From: Dichetophora obliterata
Taxonomy: Eukaryota > Arthropoda > Insecta > Diptera > Sciomyzidae
Direction: 5' to 3'
DNA length: 64,000 nucleotides
Assembly (NCBI GenBank): GCA_963920525.1
Contig: OY986438.1
Span: 73,044,346-73,108,345, forward strand
Part shown: positions 11,347 to 21,559 of the stretch, in pieces
Position numbering within the stretch: position 1 is the first letter of the stretch
Layout: every line of letters begins with the position of its first letter
Program-made: the position numbers and the translations under genes
Notes under the pieces: generated by a model
Told to the model about the DNA's origin: nothing
The model's database searches: none
What the model saw: only the letters and a program-made list of their open reading frames with translations

Positions 11347-12290
11347 CAGGGTTGCCCATATTCGACGAACCCATCTGGCAACGCCATAACTTTTGACAGA
11401 GATGTCAGATCGCTTAATGACATACCGCGTTTGAAGCGTCAGTCCAAGCAGATTTTTACCATGGAACAATACACGCCACGCGAGCGCTCTGAAATAGTTG
11501 AAATTTACATTCAACAGAAGAAGTCAATTGTGAAAACTCAACGTGCTTTTAAAAGATTAAAAAATGTGAGAAATGCACATTGAATGGGACCGTAAATAAG
11601 CAAAATTGCCGTATTTACGCCACTAAAAATCCTCAGGAGATTCAAGAAGTGCCTCTTCATGACGAAAAAGTCACAGTTTGGTGCGGCGTTAGTGCGAAAA
11701 CGGTCATTGGGCCGTTTTTCTTCCAAAATGAAAATGGCCATGCTGTTACCATCAACCAGGAGCGTTATCGCGACATGATGACCAATTTTGTGATGCCAAT
11801 TATTCGTCGAAAGCGTATGAGGCAGTTCTGGTTTCAACAAGACGGCGCTCCACCGCACACAAGTCGCATAACAATCGATTTTCTGAAGAATTTGTTTCCG
11901 GGCCGTTTGATGTCGAAAAGTGGTGATTTGGACTGGCCACCGCGTTCGCCCGATTTGACGCCGCCTGACTTCTTCTTGTGGGGATATTTGAAGTCAAAGG
12001 TTTACGTTAACAAGCCAAGGACCGTAGAAGAGCTCAAGGACAACATTCGTGAAGAAATAGCCGCTATTCCGGCCGAAATGTTGGCGAAAACGATGGAAAA
12101 TGCTGCAAAAAGGGCACAATACGCCATCAACGCCAGAGGCGGCCATTTGAGAGATATCATATTCAAAAATTGATGTAAACAAATCTACTTGAAACAAATT
12201 AAATGATTAAGATTGCCAACCGCCAAATTTTTATTTTTTTCTTTGATTTTTTTAAAAAAAACATGGGTCCGTCGAATATGGGCAACCCTG
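11347..12290 (+). mobile_element. Internally deleted mariner, DD41D type
   Basis: 944-bp Tc1/mariner element with terminal inverted repeats (CAGGGTTGCCCATATTCGAC and its complement) flanked by TA on both sides (11345-11346 and 12291-12292). Two transposase pieces remain. It interrupts the Mag-like 3' LTR. Full-length relatives are near 1.3 kb, so about 350-400 bp has been lost. Confidence 0.93.
11461..12173 (+). pseudogene. Mariner DD41D transposase, first catalytic Asp lost
   Basis: The N-terminus at 11461 (MEQYTPRERSEIVEIY, a helix-turn-helix type start) runs for about 37 codons. It is then joined by a deletion near 11575 to the catalytic part. That part (11580-12173) has VNKQNCRI, VWCGVS, the second Asp in QQDGAPPHTS and the third in TPPDFFLWG, with 41 residues between the two Asp. 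The segment with the first catalytic Asp, just before NGTVNKQN, is missing. No active enzyme can be made. DD41D spacing defines the rosa group. Confidence 0.9.
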
Positions 12291-12540
12291 TATCACAATA
12301 TCACATTGTGGTCATTGTTCTTAGAGTAGTTCAATAAACTATAACATGATTATGTGTCTTCACTACACAACACGCTACGCTTCGCTTCTTTTAATTACGA
12401 TCATTTTTAATGTATTAAATATTATTTAAATAGCAACTTATTCATATCCATTAACTCTGATTATTAAAACTTAACTATTAAAGAAAGCTAATTGTTTATT
12501 TTAAATATAATTTAAAAAAACCATCCTTGTGACACCTGCC

Positions 12541-13332
12541 TTTCTGGTGCATGGTGATATGTGACACCCCTCTGAGACCTTCGAATATTCCCAGCTTAGC
12601 CTTTGCAAACTTGCTGATTTTTGCTTCGTCAGTTGGACCCCTTGTACTTGACTCGTTTTTCCTGGCGCGTACTTTCTTAGCTTGTGGATCACCTGTACTT
12701 GATCTCACTTCATCTGCTCGTATACCTTTAGCTGCTTCTTGTGGATCACCCGTGCTTGATCCAATTTCCTCTGTTCGTACAACCGTGCAGCGTGCCGTTT
12801 ATTGTTCTTTATTACCGTTCGTGTTTTCTTTGAGAGTAATCGCATAGTCTCCGCACTGTAACCTTGTTTCCATTTTGACCATTTAGTCCATACCTAGAAT
12901 AAGATCTTCGATCACGTCGTGTAGTATGAATAATTTTGTGTTGCATTGCCTTCCTCCGAGTTTTATGTTTATAACGAGTTGCTGAGTAACCTCCTTCGTG
13001 GTCCCGTCAGCCATTCGTATTCGTGTAGATATGTTTTCGAGTTTGCCTGATTCCTTTATTTTACTTGCCAGTGATCTGCTGATGAAACTCCGTGTTGCCC
13101 CAGTGTCGATCGACGCCTCAATCGTGTGGTTGTCTATTGTGACTATAGCGCCCACTTGGTTCCCGTTTTGCGTGATGTTGTTTAGTTGCGAGGACGCTGG
13201 TTCTGGGAATCCGTTTGTACTCGCCTGGGACGATACCCTGGGTAGTTTCCCGATGATTGTCTGCAGCAGTTTATTGTCAAAGTTCCTCTTTTCCCGCACT
13301 CCCAGCAGAAAATTACAGCAGGGTTTCTGCAC
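12541..13332 (-). pseudogene. Element C protease and truncated pol start
   Basis: The piece 13332-12883 has the aspartic protease motif SIDTGATRSFI near residue 83 and the second-strand motif LILGMD at its end, both intact. After a stop the minus strand continues to about 12541 with a twice-repeated SSTGDPQ stretch before the frame meets the LTR of the Mag-like element. The overlap with gag (13182-13332) is in a different frame, the usual gag/pol frameshift arrangement. Confidence 0.82.
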
Positions 13333-14084
13333 TCATATTTGTAGTGTCCATCCTGTCCACAATGTCGACATGCCGTCCGTGGGTTAAATGGGTACTCAGT
13401 TTCTTGTATAATTCTGCGGTGATGCTCTTCTCGCTGTCGTGGTATGGCTGGTCTGGTCGGTGGAGGTTTTTTCCGCAGGCTTTCGAAGTCTTCAGCGAGG
13501 CTCATCAGCTCCTTAAGATTCTCGAAGTCTTTTCTCTTTATATAGAGCTGATAGCCGTGGAGACTGTTTCGATATATGCGCTCTAGTTTGGATTGCTCGG
13601 AGAAATCTGCATGTCGCATTAAATTTTGTAACTCGATAAGGTATTCCTTGAATTTTTCCCTTGGCCGCTGGTGTCTTTGTCTGATCTCATCTTCCAGATG
13701 CTCAAAATATTTCGATGGCAGGAAGAACCGTAAGAGATCCCTCTTATACGCATTCCATTCCTGCCACTGCCGATTATTGTTGCGGAACCATTTCAGTGCG
13801 TTATCTTTTAAAAGTTCGGGCATTGTTCGGGGTAAGAGGTCTTTATTTAACCCGTATACTTCGGCTAGCTCCTCTACTCTTTCAATAAATGCCAGTGGTT
13901 CTTTTCCTCCATAAAATTTAAAGGACCACTTCCTGACCTGGTCTATTACCGTGGAATATGGTATTTGATGCGCTCCTGCGTGTTCTACGTACCCTGTATA
14001 TCCTGCGCTCGCTGCTGCTGGTTGTTCGTATGACATTGCCGGGGGGTTGAAATCTTGTTGACCGCCTGTGTGTGTTACCGGCAC
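13182..14084 (-). CDS. Element C Gag, largely intact
   Basis: 300-codon ORF. Residues about 60-210 are the retrotransposon Gag capsid domain (FYGGKEPLAFIERVEELAE, ALKWFRNN, FFLPSKYFEHLEDEI). The C-terminus has one good CCHC knuckle (CRHCGQDGHYKYEC) and a second degenerate one (CWECGKRGTLTINCC) that has lost its His. A charged region upstream of the chosen ATG continues in another frame to 14205, so the true start may lie further upstream. Confidence 0.85.
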   Translation of the reverse strand: MPVTHTGGQQDFNPPAMSYEQPAAASAGYTGYVEHAGAHQIPYSTVIDQVRKWSFKFYGGKEPLAFIERVEELAEVYGLNKDLLPRTMPELLKDNALKWFRNNNRQWQEWNAYKRDLLRFFLPSKYFEHLEDEIRQRHQRPREKFKEYLIELQNLMRHADFSEQSKLERIYRNSLHGYQLYIKRKDFENLKELMSLAEDFESLRKKPPPTRPAIPRQREEHHRRIIQETEYPFNPRTACRHCGQDGHYKYECRNPAVIFCWECGKRGTLTINCCRQSSGNYPGYRPRRVQTDSQNQRPRN

Positions 14085-14379
14085 ATTTATTTTTGGTATC
14101 TCGGAATTTCTTGCCGGTGATGGTGTCCTCCCGTGTTTTGCCCTTGATCTGCGATGAAGGTCGCAAAATTCTTCCTTGCTTCTTGCACCGTTCCTGTACT
14201 GTCAAACAAATTCTTCTGCGTAGCCTTGCAGCTCGTCTTTCCTTAAAAAGTACACCCAGGATGAATTGACCATTTTTCTCGTGTGTTGTTTTACGCTGAT
14301 GTTTCTTCTTACTTTATCTTAGCTCTCTGGCTGTAGCTTTGTTCTCTGATTTTAGATTTGTTCTTTGTTTTATTTTAGT

Positions 14380-14397
14380 GTCCGTGCTCGGGCGCCA
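14380..14397 (-). other. Element C primer-binding site
   Basis: The minus strand reads TGGCGCCCGAGCACGGAC two bases after the LTR end. This is close to the tRNA-Lys-type primer site of many retroelements, with two or three differences. Confidence 0.65.
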
Positions 14398-14399
14398 TT

Positions 14400-15305
14400 T
14401 GTAACGAACCCCTTTTCGTCCGTTACTAGTTTGCTGAGGTAAGCTCAGTGAGTAAACCAAGGGTTCTTACAAAACAATTTATATTCTAACGATTCCAATA
14501 TTTAAATGAGAAAGCCGGTGTTTTGAGTTTTCAACTGTAATAAAAATCTGTTTTTATTGTTACTTTCATTAGTATTTTCTTATATTAGTTTAATAATTAT
14601 TTACTTAATTATACTGTAACATATGTATATATATGTTACATATATATTATAACTTAATATAGATCTTATGTTTAATAGCTTCTGACTTCTATACTGAACG
14701 GCGGAGACACGTTCCTGTAGCTTCTAACTGAACGGTGGGTACACGTTCCTATGACTTCTATGCTGAACGGTGGGTACACCTTTCTATGCTGAACGGTGGA
14801 GACACGTTCATATAGCTTCTAACTGAACGGTGGGAACACGTTCCTATAACTACTAGCTGAACGGTGGAAACACGTTCCTATGACTTCTAACTACGTTTGA
14901 AAGGTGGAAACACTTTCACTAGCTAGTCTCGACATGTGCACGCAGCCGCGCTTGCACCCAGCCTGATTTTCTTATGCCAGCGAGTTGCCTTATATATGCT
15001 CTCGCTGTATTCTGTTTCGTCGTTCACGTGTTTTGTTTTCCTTGCCTGTGTATGTGTGACTGTGTACATGCCTTTGCATGTTTGTATGTGTGTATTTATT
15101 ATTTATTTACTTATTTATTATTACTACAATGTATTTATAATAATTTGTTATATTTAATACATTTTATATATATACTTTTCTTAATATTTACATTATATAT
15201 TAAATTAAGTGAAATTTATAAAACAATTACAATTCATTTACATTTCATTTCCTTTATACATATCATTTGTGGTGCACAAATTGTACAATAATTTGTGTCC
15301 TCACA
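14400..15305 (-). repeat. Element C 5' LTR
   Basis: Starts TGTAACGAACC next to the primer site. The proposed right end (GTCCTCACA) resembles the end of the related LTR at 54610-56114 (GCCTTCACA). It contains a minisatellite at 14696-14925. No second copy lies in the window, so the right limit is tentative. Confidence 0.6.
14696..14925. repeat. Minisatellite inside the element C LTR
   Basis: About seven degenerate ~30-35 bp units around CTGAACGGTGGGTACACG followed by TTCCTATGACTTCTAA. GAACGGTGG/GACACGTTC forms imperfect dyads in each unit. Confidence 0.8.
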
Positions 15306-16221
15306 ACATTAAAATACGTCTCGCGTCTTAGAGCGTAGTCCCCTTACATTATTATAGTAAAGGGATGGCCTATTCAGTTTTTTTTAGGTTTGACGGACGG
15401 CTTGGGTCGTCCTTCTAGACTTATTCTTAGGCAGAAACTTTGAAACGAATATATTCTCTGTCCAAAAATTAGAATTTCAAACATTTGCAAACTCTTCAGC
15501 TAGAACTGTGCGAATGAAGGAAGCGTGGGAAGGTTTATTCCCTATTTTGTTATATGAAAAAAATCGTTCTGACTTAACAAGTTGTTATGTTTGATAAACG
15601 TCAAGACGTTTTGAGCAATTGTGTTAGGCTGAAAACGTGAAATAAATAAATTTTTCCTCCTGGACTATTAGTCAAAGGAAAAATATTAGTAGGTGACAAA
15701 GAAGAAGCTGGAGTATTTTTGTACAAAGATGCTTTGCAATGCTTATTTTTGCTCTTGTTCTTCCTCTTTCTTTTTGAAATAGAATGGTGTTTTTTGATGA
15801 AATAATAGTTTGAGTCCCGGAAGAAACAGTATGTGACAAAGAAGGTGGGACATTTTCTGAAATAGATATTTTATCATAGACGCTGGTACTGGGTGCGGCT
15901 CTAACTTCGCTAAAAAATGTGACAATATCTCTAAAATTGTTATATATTGTATTAAGACTTTCCCTAAAAAGCTTTATTTTTAATAAAGCTCATCTGGGGA
16001 AAGTGCCCTACACGAAGAACAGTACCAGCGAAGAACTGACCGTACAGATACTAAATTGTCTAGGCACGATTTGGAAATACCGGCACAAGATGCATGAAAC
16101 ATTTGCTCACATTGATCAGAACAACTAAACATGGGGTACAGAATGTTTTGACATTTGCATAGCTACTTCAAAAAACAAGCGACAATATTTTCTACAGAAA
16201 AATATTCCATGTTTAAAAATT
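15306..16221. other. Unassigned AT-rich stretch
   Basis: No ORF with recognisable content, no clear repeat and no terminal motifs. Short ORFs here (for example 15743-15925) have low-complexity translations. It may be remnant TE or spacer. Confidence 0.4.
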
Positions 16222-16692
16222 AAAAAAAAACTTTTTAACAAAAAAGAAACAACTTCAAAACCACTACAAAGTAAAAAATAATTTTAGATTACTTCTCACA
16301 TTAATTCTTGGTCAAATTCGTTAATTTATTTATATATATTATTAAATTGGAAAGCTTATTACCATAAATTGTTTCTATTTTGTATTATTGTCATAAATAT
16401 ATTCATATCTCCATGAATATAAAACCTTTAAAGCTTATTTAAAAGTTTACTTTATAAAAGTCTAGTTATATAAGCGCCGACTTTGAAGGTTTTAGATTCA
16501 TATAGAAATGAATATATTTATGACAATAATAAAAAATAGAAAAAATTTTATAGTAATAAGCTTTCCAATTTAATAATATATATAAACAAATTAACAAATT
16601 TGACCAAGAATTAATGTGAGAAGTAATCTAAAATTATTTTTTACTTTGTAGTGGTTTTGAAGTTGGGTTTTTTTTTTTGTTAAAAAGGTTTT
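16222..16692. repeat. Foldback palindrome with ~205-bp arms
   Basis: The left arm (16224-~16430, starting CTTTTTAACAAAAAA) and right arm (~16480-16690, ending TTTTTGTTAAAAAGG) are long near-perfect reverse complements around a ~50-bp centre. Shared landmarks are ACTTCAAAACCACTACAAAG and GAAGTAATCTAAAATTATTT. There is no coding capacity. It fits a foldback or MITE element; no target duplication was identified. Confidence 0.88.
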
Positions 16693-16739
16693 ATTTCTTC
16701 CTTTTTAGAGATTATGATATTAATTTTCCCATTCTTGTA

Positions 16740-17600
16740 ACGAATTTTCGTACCCTAGTTCAAAATTAACTGAAAAAGTATTTTTATTATATTGCCACGC
16801 CTTTTTGTCCAGTAACGCCTACTTTCTTGACCGTAAATTTTCATAATTATGCCTACCTATTAACCTAATTTCAGTATCCTTGTGTTAATATTATTCGAGT
16901 TATGGCATTTTTCTAATATTGCTGCCACGCTTTTGTCGAACAACGCCCACTTTTTTGACCATAATTCGTAATAATTTTTTCAACCCTTGACCTATTTCCA
17001 TTACCCTAGTGTCAATATTAACTGAGATACAGTATTTTCTTATATTGCCACGCCCTTTTGTCCAACCACGCCCACTTTATTCACAGTAAATTTTCATAAT
17101 CATGCCTACCCCTGTACCTAATTTCAGTACCCTAGTGTCAATATTATTCGAGTTACAGCATTTTTATTATATTGCCACGTCATTTATCAAATTTCGCCCA
17201 CTTTTTTGACCAAAATGTTTAATATTTGTTCCTAACCCGCTACCAGTTTCCAGTACCCTAGTGCCAATATTAACTGAGATACAGTAATTTTCTTTTATTG
17301 CCACGCCCTTTTGCCCAACAACGCCCACTTTCTTCACAGTAAATTCTTATAACTATGGCTACCACTATACCTAATTTCAGTACCCTCGTGTCAACATTAT
17401 TCGAGTTACAGTGTTTTTCTGATACTGCCACGCCCTTTATCGAATAACGCCCACTTTTTTGAATATAACTTTTAATAATAATTGTGCCAACCCTTTTACT
17501 AAATTTCAGTACTCTAGTGTTAATGTTATTCGATATACAAAGTGTTTCTTATATTGCCACGCACCTGTGTTGAATACCGCCCACTTTTTGAAACGGGCAC
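16740..17600. repeat. ~126-bp tandem satellite, seven copies, dimeric
   Basis: The landmark TGCCACGCCCTTTTGTC...CGCCCACTTTTTTGACC recurs near 16794, 16922, 17046, 17174, 17300, 17428 and 17556, a spacing of about 126 bp. Alternate units share ATTATTCGAGTTACAG versus ATTAACTGAGATACAG, so the real repeat is a ~252-bp dimer. Confidence 0.88.
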
Positions 17601-17665
17601 CTCCGCGTCTGATATTTCTATCTGTTGACAAAAAAATTTTGGCAATCGGGAAAGTACTTTAGGAG

Positions 17666-18880
17666 TTATCGATGTACATACATTAAAAAAAAACCAACCA
17701 ACTTGAGGACCTCCTCCTTTTTGAAGTCGGTTAAAAAGTAAGCAGATGCTAAATGTGCTTTTAGGGCTATTATTTTAACACATATGCTTGCTATAATGGT
17801 TTCTGGATTTAAAGTGTTGAGTTTGACCTGCTTCCTTTTCATCCATATCATAAATATGGCAACAATTATCGAGATAGCCGCTAATGATAATATAACTCCC
17901 CAGTGTAGGTTCCTCACCTCTATCTCCTGTCTCAAGGTTGCAATATGGTTTAGATTCTTTAGATTGATTTCATGTAAATAAGGAAGCGATAGCTGGAGAT
18001 AACAGGAGTTTCAGGCTGTTTTAGATTAGACGTAGTTTGTTTTCATAAGTTGATTTATTAATTTTTACCCAGTCATCAAACAGAATGATGTTAGTGCCAC
18101 TGATGTTCAAATTCGGCCCGTTTTTTACAGCTTGATATTGATTTCTACATTTTGCTACAATATTTGTTTAAAAAAAATAATTCCATCATCATGGATTACA
18201 GAAAAGAGTTTAACTCTATTACAAACATATTTAATTTCGGGATATCTAATTAATAATAGTATTACATCGTTATTTTTAAAAAATTTGAGTTTAGAATTTT
18301 CCATGTTGCTAACATTGCTGGAATGTTCATTCCTTACTATAAAGCTTAATTCATTACTGTCTACAGTAATACAGGACAGTTGAGTTTACAATATTTAATT
18401 TCCCTAGCATTACTGAGTAGATAATGCCATCTAAATTCATTATAATGCCTTTATTGCTAGTCATGAGAAGTTAAAAAAGTTGTCCAGATTCTATTGTCGG
18501 TCGAGAATTTCTTGTCGCTTGCAGTGCATTAACTGTTTTCGTTAGACTATTAATTTTAGTTGTACTTCGGTATTAATTAGTATTTGTCGCTTGTTAGCAT
18601 CAATTAAAGCTTCGTCTTTAAATTTAACTTTTTCGAAATCATTGAAATCTGGCATGCCAGCTATATATTTTAATGCTGTGCCAATGATGTTTATGCTTCG
18701 AACATAACGGTGGTGAATTTTCAGTACTGATAGCATGTCGAGTATTCGGTGACGTCTGATTGTATTATTTTTTTCATATTGGAATTAAGTACCTGCTGTG
18801 TTAAGTTGGTAGTTTCGTAAGCAATTGACTCACAAAGTGATAGATTTGTTCGGTGGGTTAAATATTTATAATCTGTAACA
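17666..18880 (-). pseudogene. Decayed errantivirus-type envelope gene
   Basis: Minus strand from about 18880 down. A stretch in several frames resembles the fusion-subunit end of insect errantivirus envelopes (THRTNLSLCESIA near 18850, then RSINIIGTALKYIAG in the ORF 18736-18542). The last piece (17935-17666) has a clear transmembrane helix (residues about 14-32) followed by a basic tail. It has many stops and frameshifts and no gag or pol beside it. Such proteins mediate membrane fusion; this copy is not functional. Confidence 0.6.
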
Positions 18881-19430
18881 AACAACTACCCAGTTCTTGG
18901 CTGAAATGTTCCAATGGCCAAGTCCCACAGCCTCGAAGCGGTTTCTGCACGCCTAGCTATGTTTCGGACGTAGCTCAGGGAAAATGGGAGTGGGGTTGCT
19001 TCGGACCGTGGGATGGCTGGGGGTTACAGGAAAATAAACTATTGGGTGCAGAGGGTTAAAGGAGCAACTTCAGCTCCAACGGAAACAAACACAAATCGGA
19101 AACACTTGAAAAACCGGAATCTACAAAAAAAAACTACGAGAGAGAGACAGACGACTGTATGGTGGCTTGTTGACGGTGATTCTAAAGTAAGGGTGGGGAG
19201 GAGGTGTTGTTTCTCCACCCGGTCTTTACCCGCCCAACCTTCTCCTATTTCAAATTATCCTTAGAAGCCCTCTTAAAAGCCGCCGCTTGTACCTACTTAC
19301 CCTGTCGCTTCATCCAGGATAGTGAAGAAAAGATAGGAATTTTTAGTAAATCATCTTAACATAAGAATACAATTTATTTATCTTATTCATTTCTTAAACA
19401 AAGCCAACAATACTGAGTTTATTTCAACAA
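18881..19430. other. Unassigned stretch, GC-richer core
   Basis: The part 18900-19300 is less AT-rich than its surroundings and has an 83-codon ORF (19013-19264) of no recognised family, rich in Arg, Lys and Thr. It could be a TE 5' region. No repeats or terminal motifs were seen. Confidence 0.3.
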
Positions 19431-19551
19431 TCAAGCTTTTACTTAAAGTTCTGCAAGCTTAAAATGTGGTATTATTTTTTTGAATTTATGTTAAGCTTTA
19501 ATTTTTAGTTCGTTTTTGTTTCAAAATATATTTTGGGTTACTTCATTTTAA
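19431..19551. repeat. Left end of the AT-rich ~57-bp satellite
   Basis: Carries the same GTTTTTGTTTCAAAATATAT unit as 23694-25510. It ends with the 13-bp sequence TACTTCATTTTAA (19539-19551) that recurs at 23694-23706 after LINE-1, so the satellite was one array before the insertion. The left limit is approximate. Confidence 0.75.
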
Positions 19552-19591
19552 CAAAGGTAAAACTCGAACTTGTATTTTAGCGAAAGTTCAC

Positions 19592-20545
19592 TTGAATTGC
19601 TTTATTCTCCCTCAGTTTAGTCATGGGGACCTCTCTGTGGCCAGCCTGGAGCTGGGGCCCAATAAACTAAGGATTGCTTCCTTTTACTTTCCCTATGATG
19701 TGCCCATACCCACGCAATCTTTCCGGGAACTCCTGCAGGGAACTCATCCAGCCACGCACATCATTCTGGGTGGAGATACAAATGCACACCACTCACAATG
19801 GAACAGCACTAACAACAACGACAGAGGTGAGTCACTTTTTAACTTCCTACTAAACACTAAATTAAATATAATGAACAAGGGCAATGAGCCAACTTTTATT
19901 ATCAAAAATCGAGAAGAAGTTCTGGATATCACCCTAGTATCAGAAAACTTCTCGGAAGAAATTCATTCTTGGAAGGTCTTAAAAGAACACTCGTTCTCGG
20001 ACCATAGGTATATAGAATTCGGCTGGAAGATAACCAATCAATCCATGCCTCTAAAAATAAGAAATCTCCGTAAAACAAATTGGAGATGGTATAATAAACT
20101 AATTAAAACATCACTGAATTCAGTCACTTCTTCCCCGTTGCTAACAAAGAAGAGTTGGACCTTCTGGTTCTAGACTTCACAAAAAAATGCTCGGATGCAC
20201 TAAACAGAGCATGTCCGAAAAAAGTTTTCAAAAAATCCCATAAACCCGTATGGTGGTCTCGGGAGATTGAAATTCTCAGAAAGGACTGTCGTAGAGACTT
20301 TAACTACGCAAGGCGTAGCAATAGTGAGGACTCATGGAATAGCTATAAGTCTAAACTAGGCATTTACAAAACTGCAATCAGAAAAGCAAAGAGGGCCTCT
20401 TGGTCCTCCTTCTGCACAGAAATAGAGGGTACTTCCGAGGCTTCAAGGCTCAGGAAAATACTATCGAAATCCCCGACAGTACCAAGCTTTCTTGAAAAGG
20501 AAGATGGCACCTGGACGGATTCATGCATCGAAACCCTAGATATAT
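19592..20545 (+). pseudogene. LINE-1 endonuclease and linker
   Basis: Two plus frames (19592-20173 and 20155-20545) hold an APE-type endonuclease lacking its N-terminal catalytic Asn and Glu. Visible are GGDTNAHHSQW near 19771, NDRGESLFNFL, VLDITLVSE and the C-terminal catalytic Asp-His in SDHRYIEF near 20000. The linker (WWSREIEILRKDCRR) follows and stops abruptly at the deletion. A frameshift lies near 20160. The enzyme would nick target DNA to prime reverse transcription. Confidence 0.88.
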
Positions 20546-21559
20546 TCCAACAGCTTGGAGAGAGACAAAAGTTATCTTTATACCGAAAGCGGGTAAGTCC
20601 TCTCACACTAAATCGAATGACTTCAGACCCATAAGCCTCTCTTCCTTTTTGGTTAAAATTTTAGAGAGACTTATTGGGCTTCTTCTCAAGCCGAAACTTG
20701 ACAGGCTTCTTAAATCCCAACATGCCTACATTAAAGGCAAATCTACAGAGACAGCTCTGCACTCTCTTGTGTCTACCATCGAAAAATCACTTGAGAACAA
20801 AGAATACGCACTTGCTGCTTTTCTAGATATAGCAGGGGCATTTAATAACGTCCTTCCATGTGCAGTCACCTCGGCCTTGTCGGAACTGGGGGTGGAGGAT
20901 TTTCTCGTGAGTTTCATACACCAGATGCTCTTGGGCAGGGTGGTGAACTCAGAACTGGGAGGATCCTCCACTCGTAGGTTTGTAAGCAGAGGCACTCCGC
21001 AGGGAGGAGTTTTGTCTCCACTTCTGTGGTCCGTGACGGTTGACCAGCTGTTGCGCATCATGGAAGGGGAAGGCTACAGGGTTGTTGCTTATGCAGACGA
21101 TAATGCAATAATTTTTAACGGAAAGTTTCCCCAGACTCTCTGTCAACTCATGGAGAGAGCACTCTTAATTCTCTCGAGATGGGCATCTACGTGTGGTTTA
21201 AGTGTAAACCCCGAGAAAACAGATCTCATTCTTTTCACTAGGAAATATAAAACCCCCAACTTAGAACCTCCGCGTCTGAACGGCACGAGGTTGCTCTTTA
21301 GCTATAGCACGAAATACCTAGGAGTTATCCTGGATAAGAAGCTTATCTGGAATATTAACATTACGGAACGTGTTAAAAAGGCAAACATAGCACTATTTGC
21401 CTGTAAAAAAGCTATAGGTAAAAATTGGGGTTTTTCCCCCAAAATAGTACGCTGGATTTATACAGCAATTGTCCGCCCCATACTAATGTATGGCTCACTG
21501 GTATGGTGGAGGGCCCTTGATAAGGCAACCGCACTTCAGAAGTTTGCAAAGGTGCAAAG
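20546..21559 (+). pseudogene. LINE-1 reverse transcriptase
   Basis: Open frame with YIPTAWRETKVIFIPKAGK, DFRPISLSSF, HAYIKGKSTETALHS, FLDIAGAFNNV, GTPQGGVLSPLLW and the intact active site YADD at about 21089-21100. The thumb includes TKYLGVILDKKL. The frame ends in the hAT-like insertion at 21560 and resumes in phase at 22429 (AKVQ joined to RSAGLCITGA). The fingers' N-terminus is lost to the deletion at about 20540. Catalytic residues survive, so damage here is structural only. Confidence 0.92.

Larger units (their letters stand above)
1..12535 (+). mobile_element. Mag-like Ty3/gypsy LTR retrotransposon, two nested insertions
   Basis: Plus-strand element with gag (6142-7745), pol (7746-11048) and LTRs. 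The pieces 1-73 plus 6082-6122 match the end of the 3' LTR at about 12422-12535, including the shared terminal motif CATCCTTGTGACA. The 5' LTR is split by the BEL/Pao element and the 3' LTR by a mariner. The first bases after the 5' LTR (GTGTCAGAAG) resemble a tRNA-Leu-type primer site. All reading frames are broken, so this copy is inactive. Its true 5' end lies outside the window, so its own target duplication cannot be checked. Confidence 0.85.
11049..12535 (+). repeat. Mag-like 3' LTR, split by mariner
   Basis: The right end (12422-12535) matches the 5' LTR pieces. The left limit is uncertain, somewhere between the pol stop at 11048 and the mariner at 11347, because the start of the 5' LTR is outside the window. 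With the mariner removed the LTR is at most about 540 bp. Confidence 0.7.
12536..15305 (-). mobile_element. Truncated Ty3/gypsy element C (LTR, gag, protease)
   Basis: Minus-strand fragment. From the right: LTR (14400-15305), primer site (14380-14397), gag (14084-13182), protease (13332-12883) and a pol start. It is cut at 12535 by the Mag-like LTR, so RT, RNase H and integrase are absent. The gag sequence is related to that of element B at 34.5-35.4 kb. Confidence 0.85.

Noticed and set aside
14936..15291. Two plus ORFs rich in Cys, Phe and Tyr
   Set aside because: Translations of the AT/TG-rich part of the element C LTR; no family match and no start context.
18132..18383. Plus-strand ORF over the envelope remnant
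   Set aside because: Shadow of the minus-strand env frames; hydrophobic low-complexity translation.
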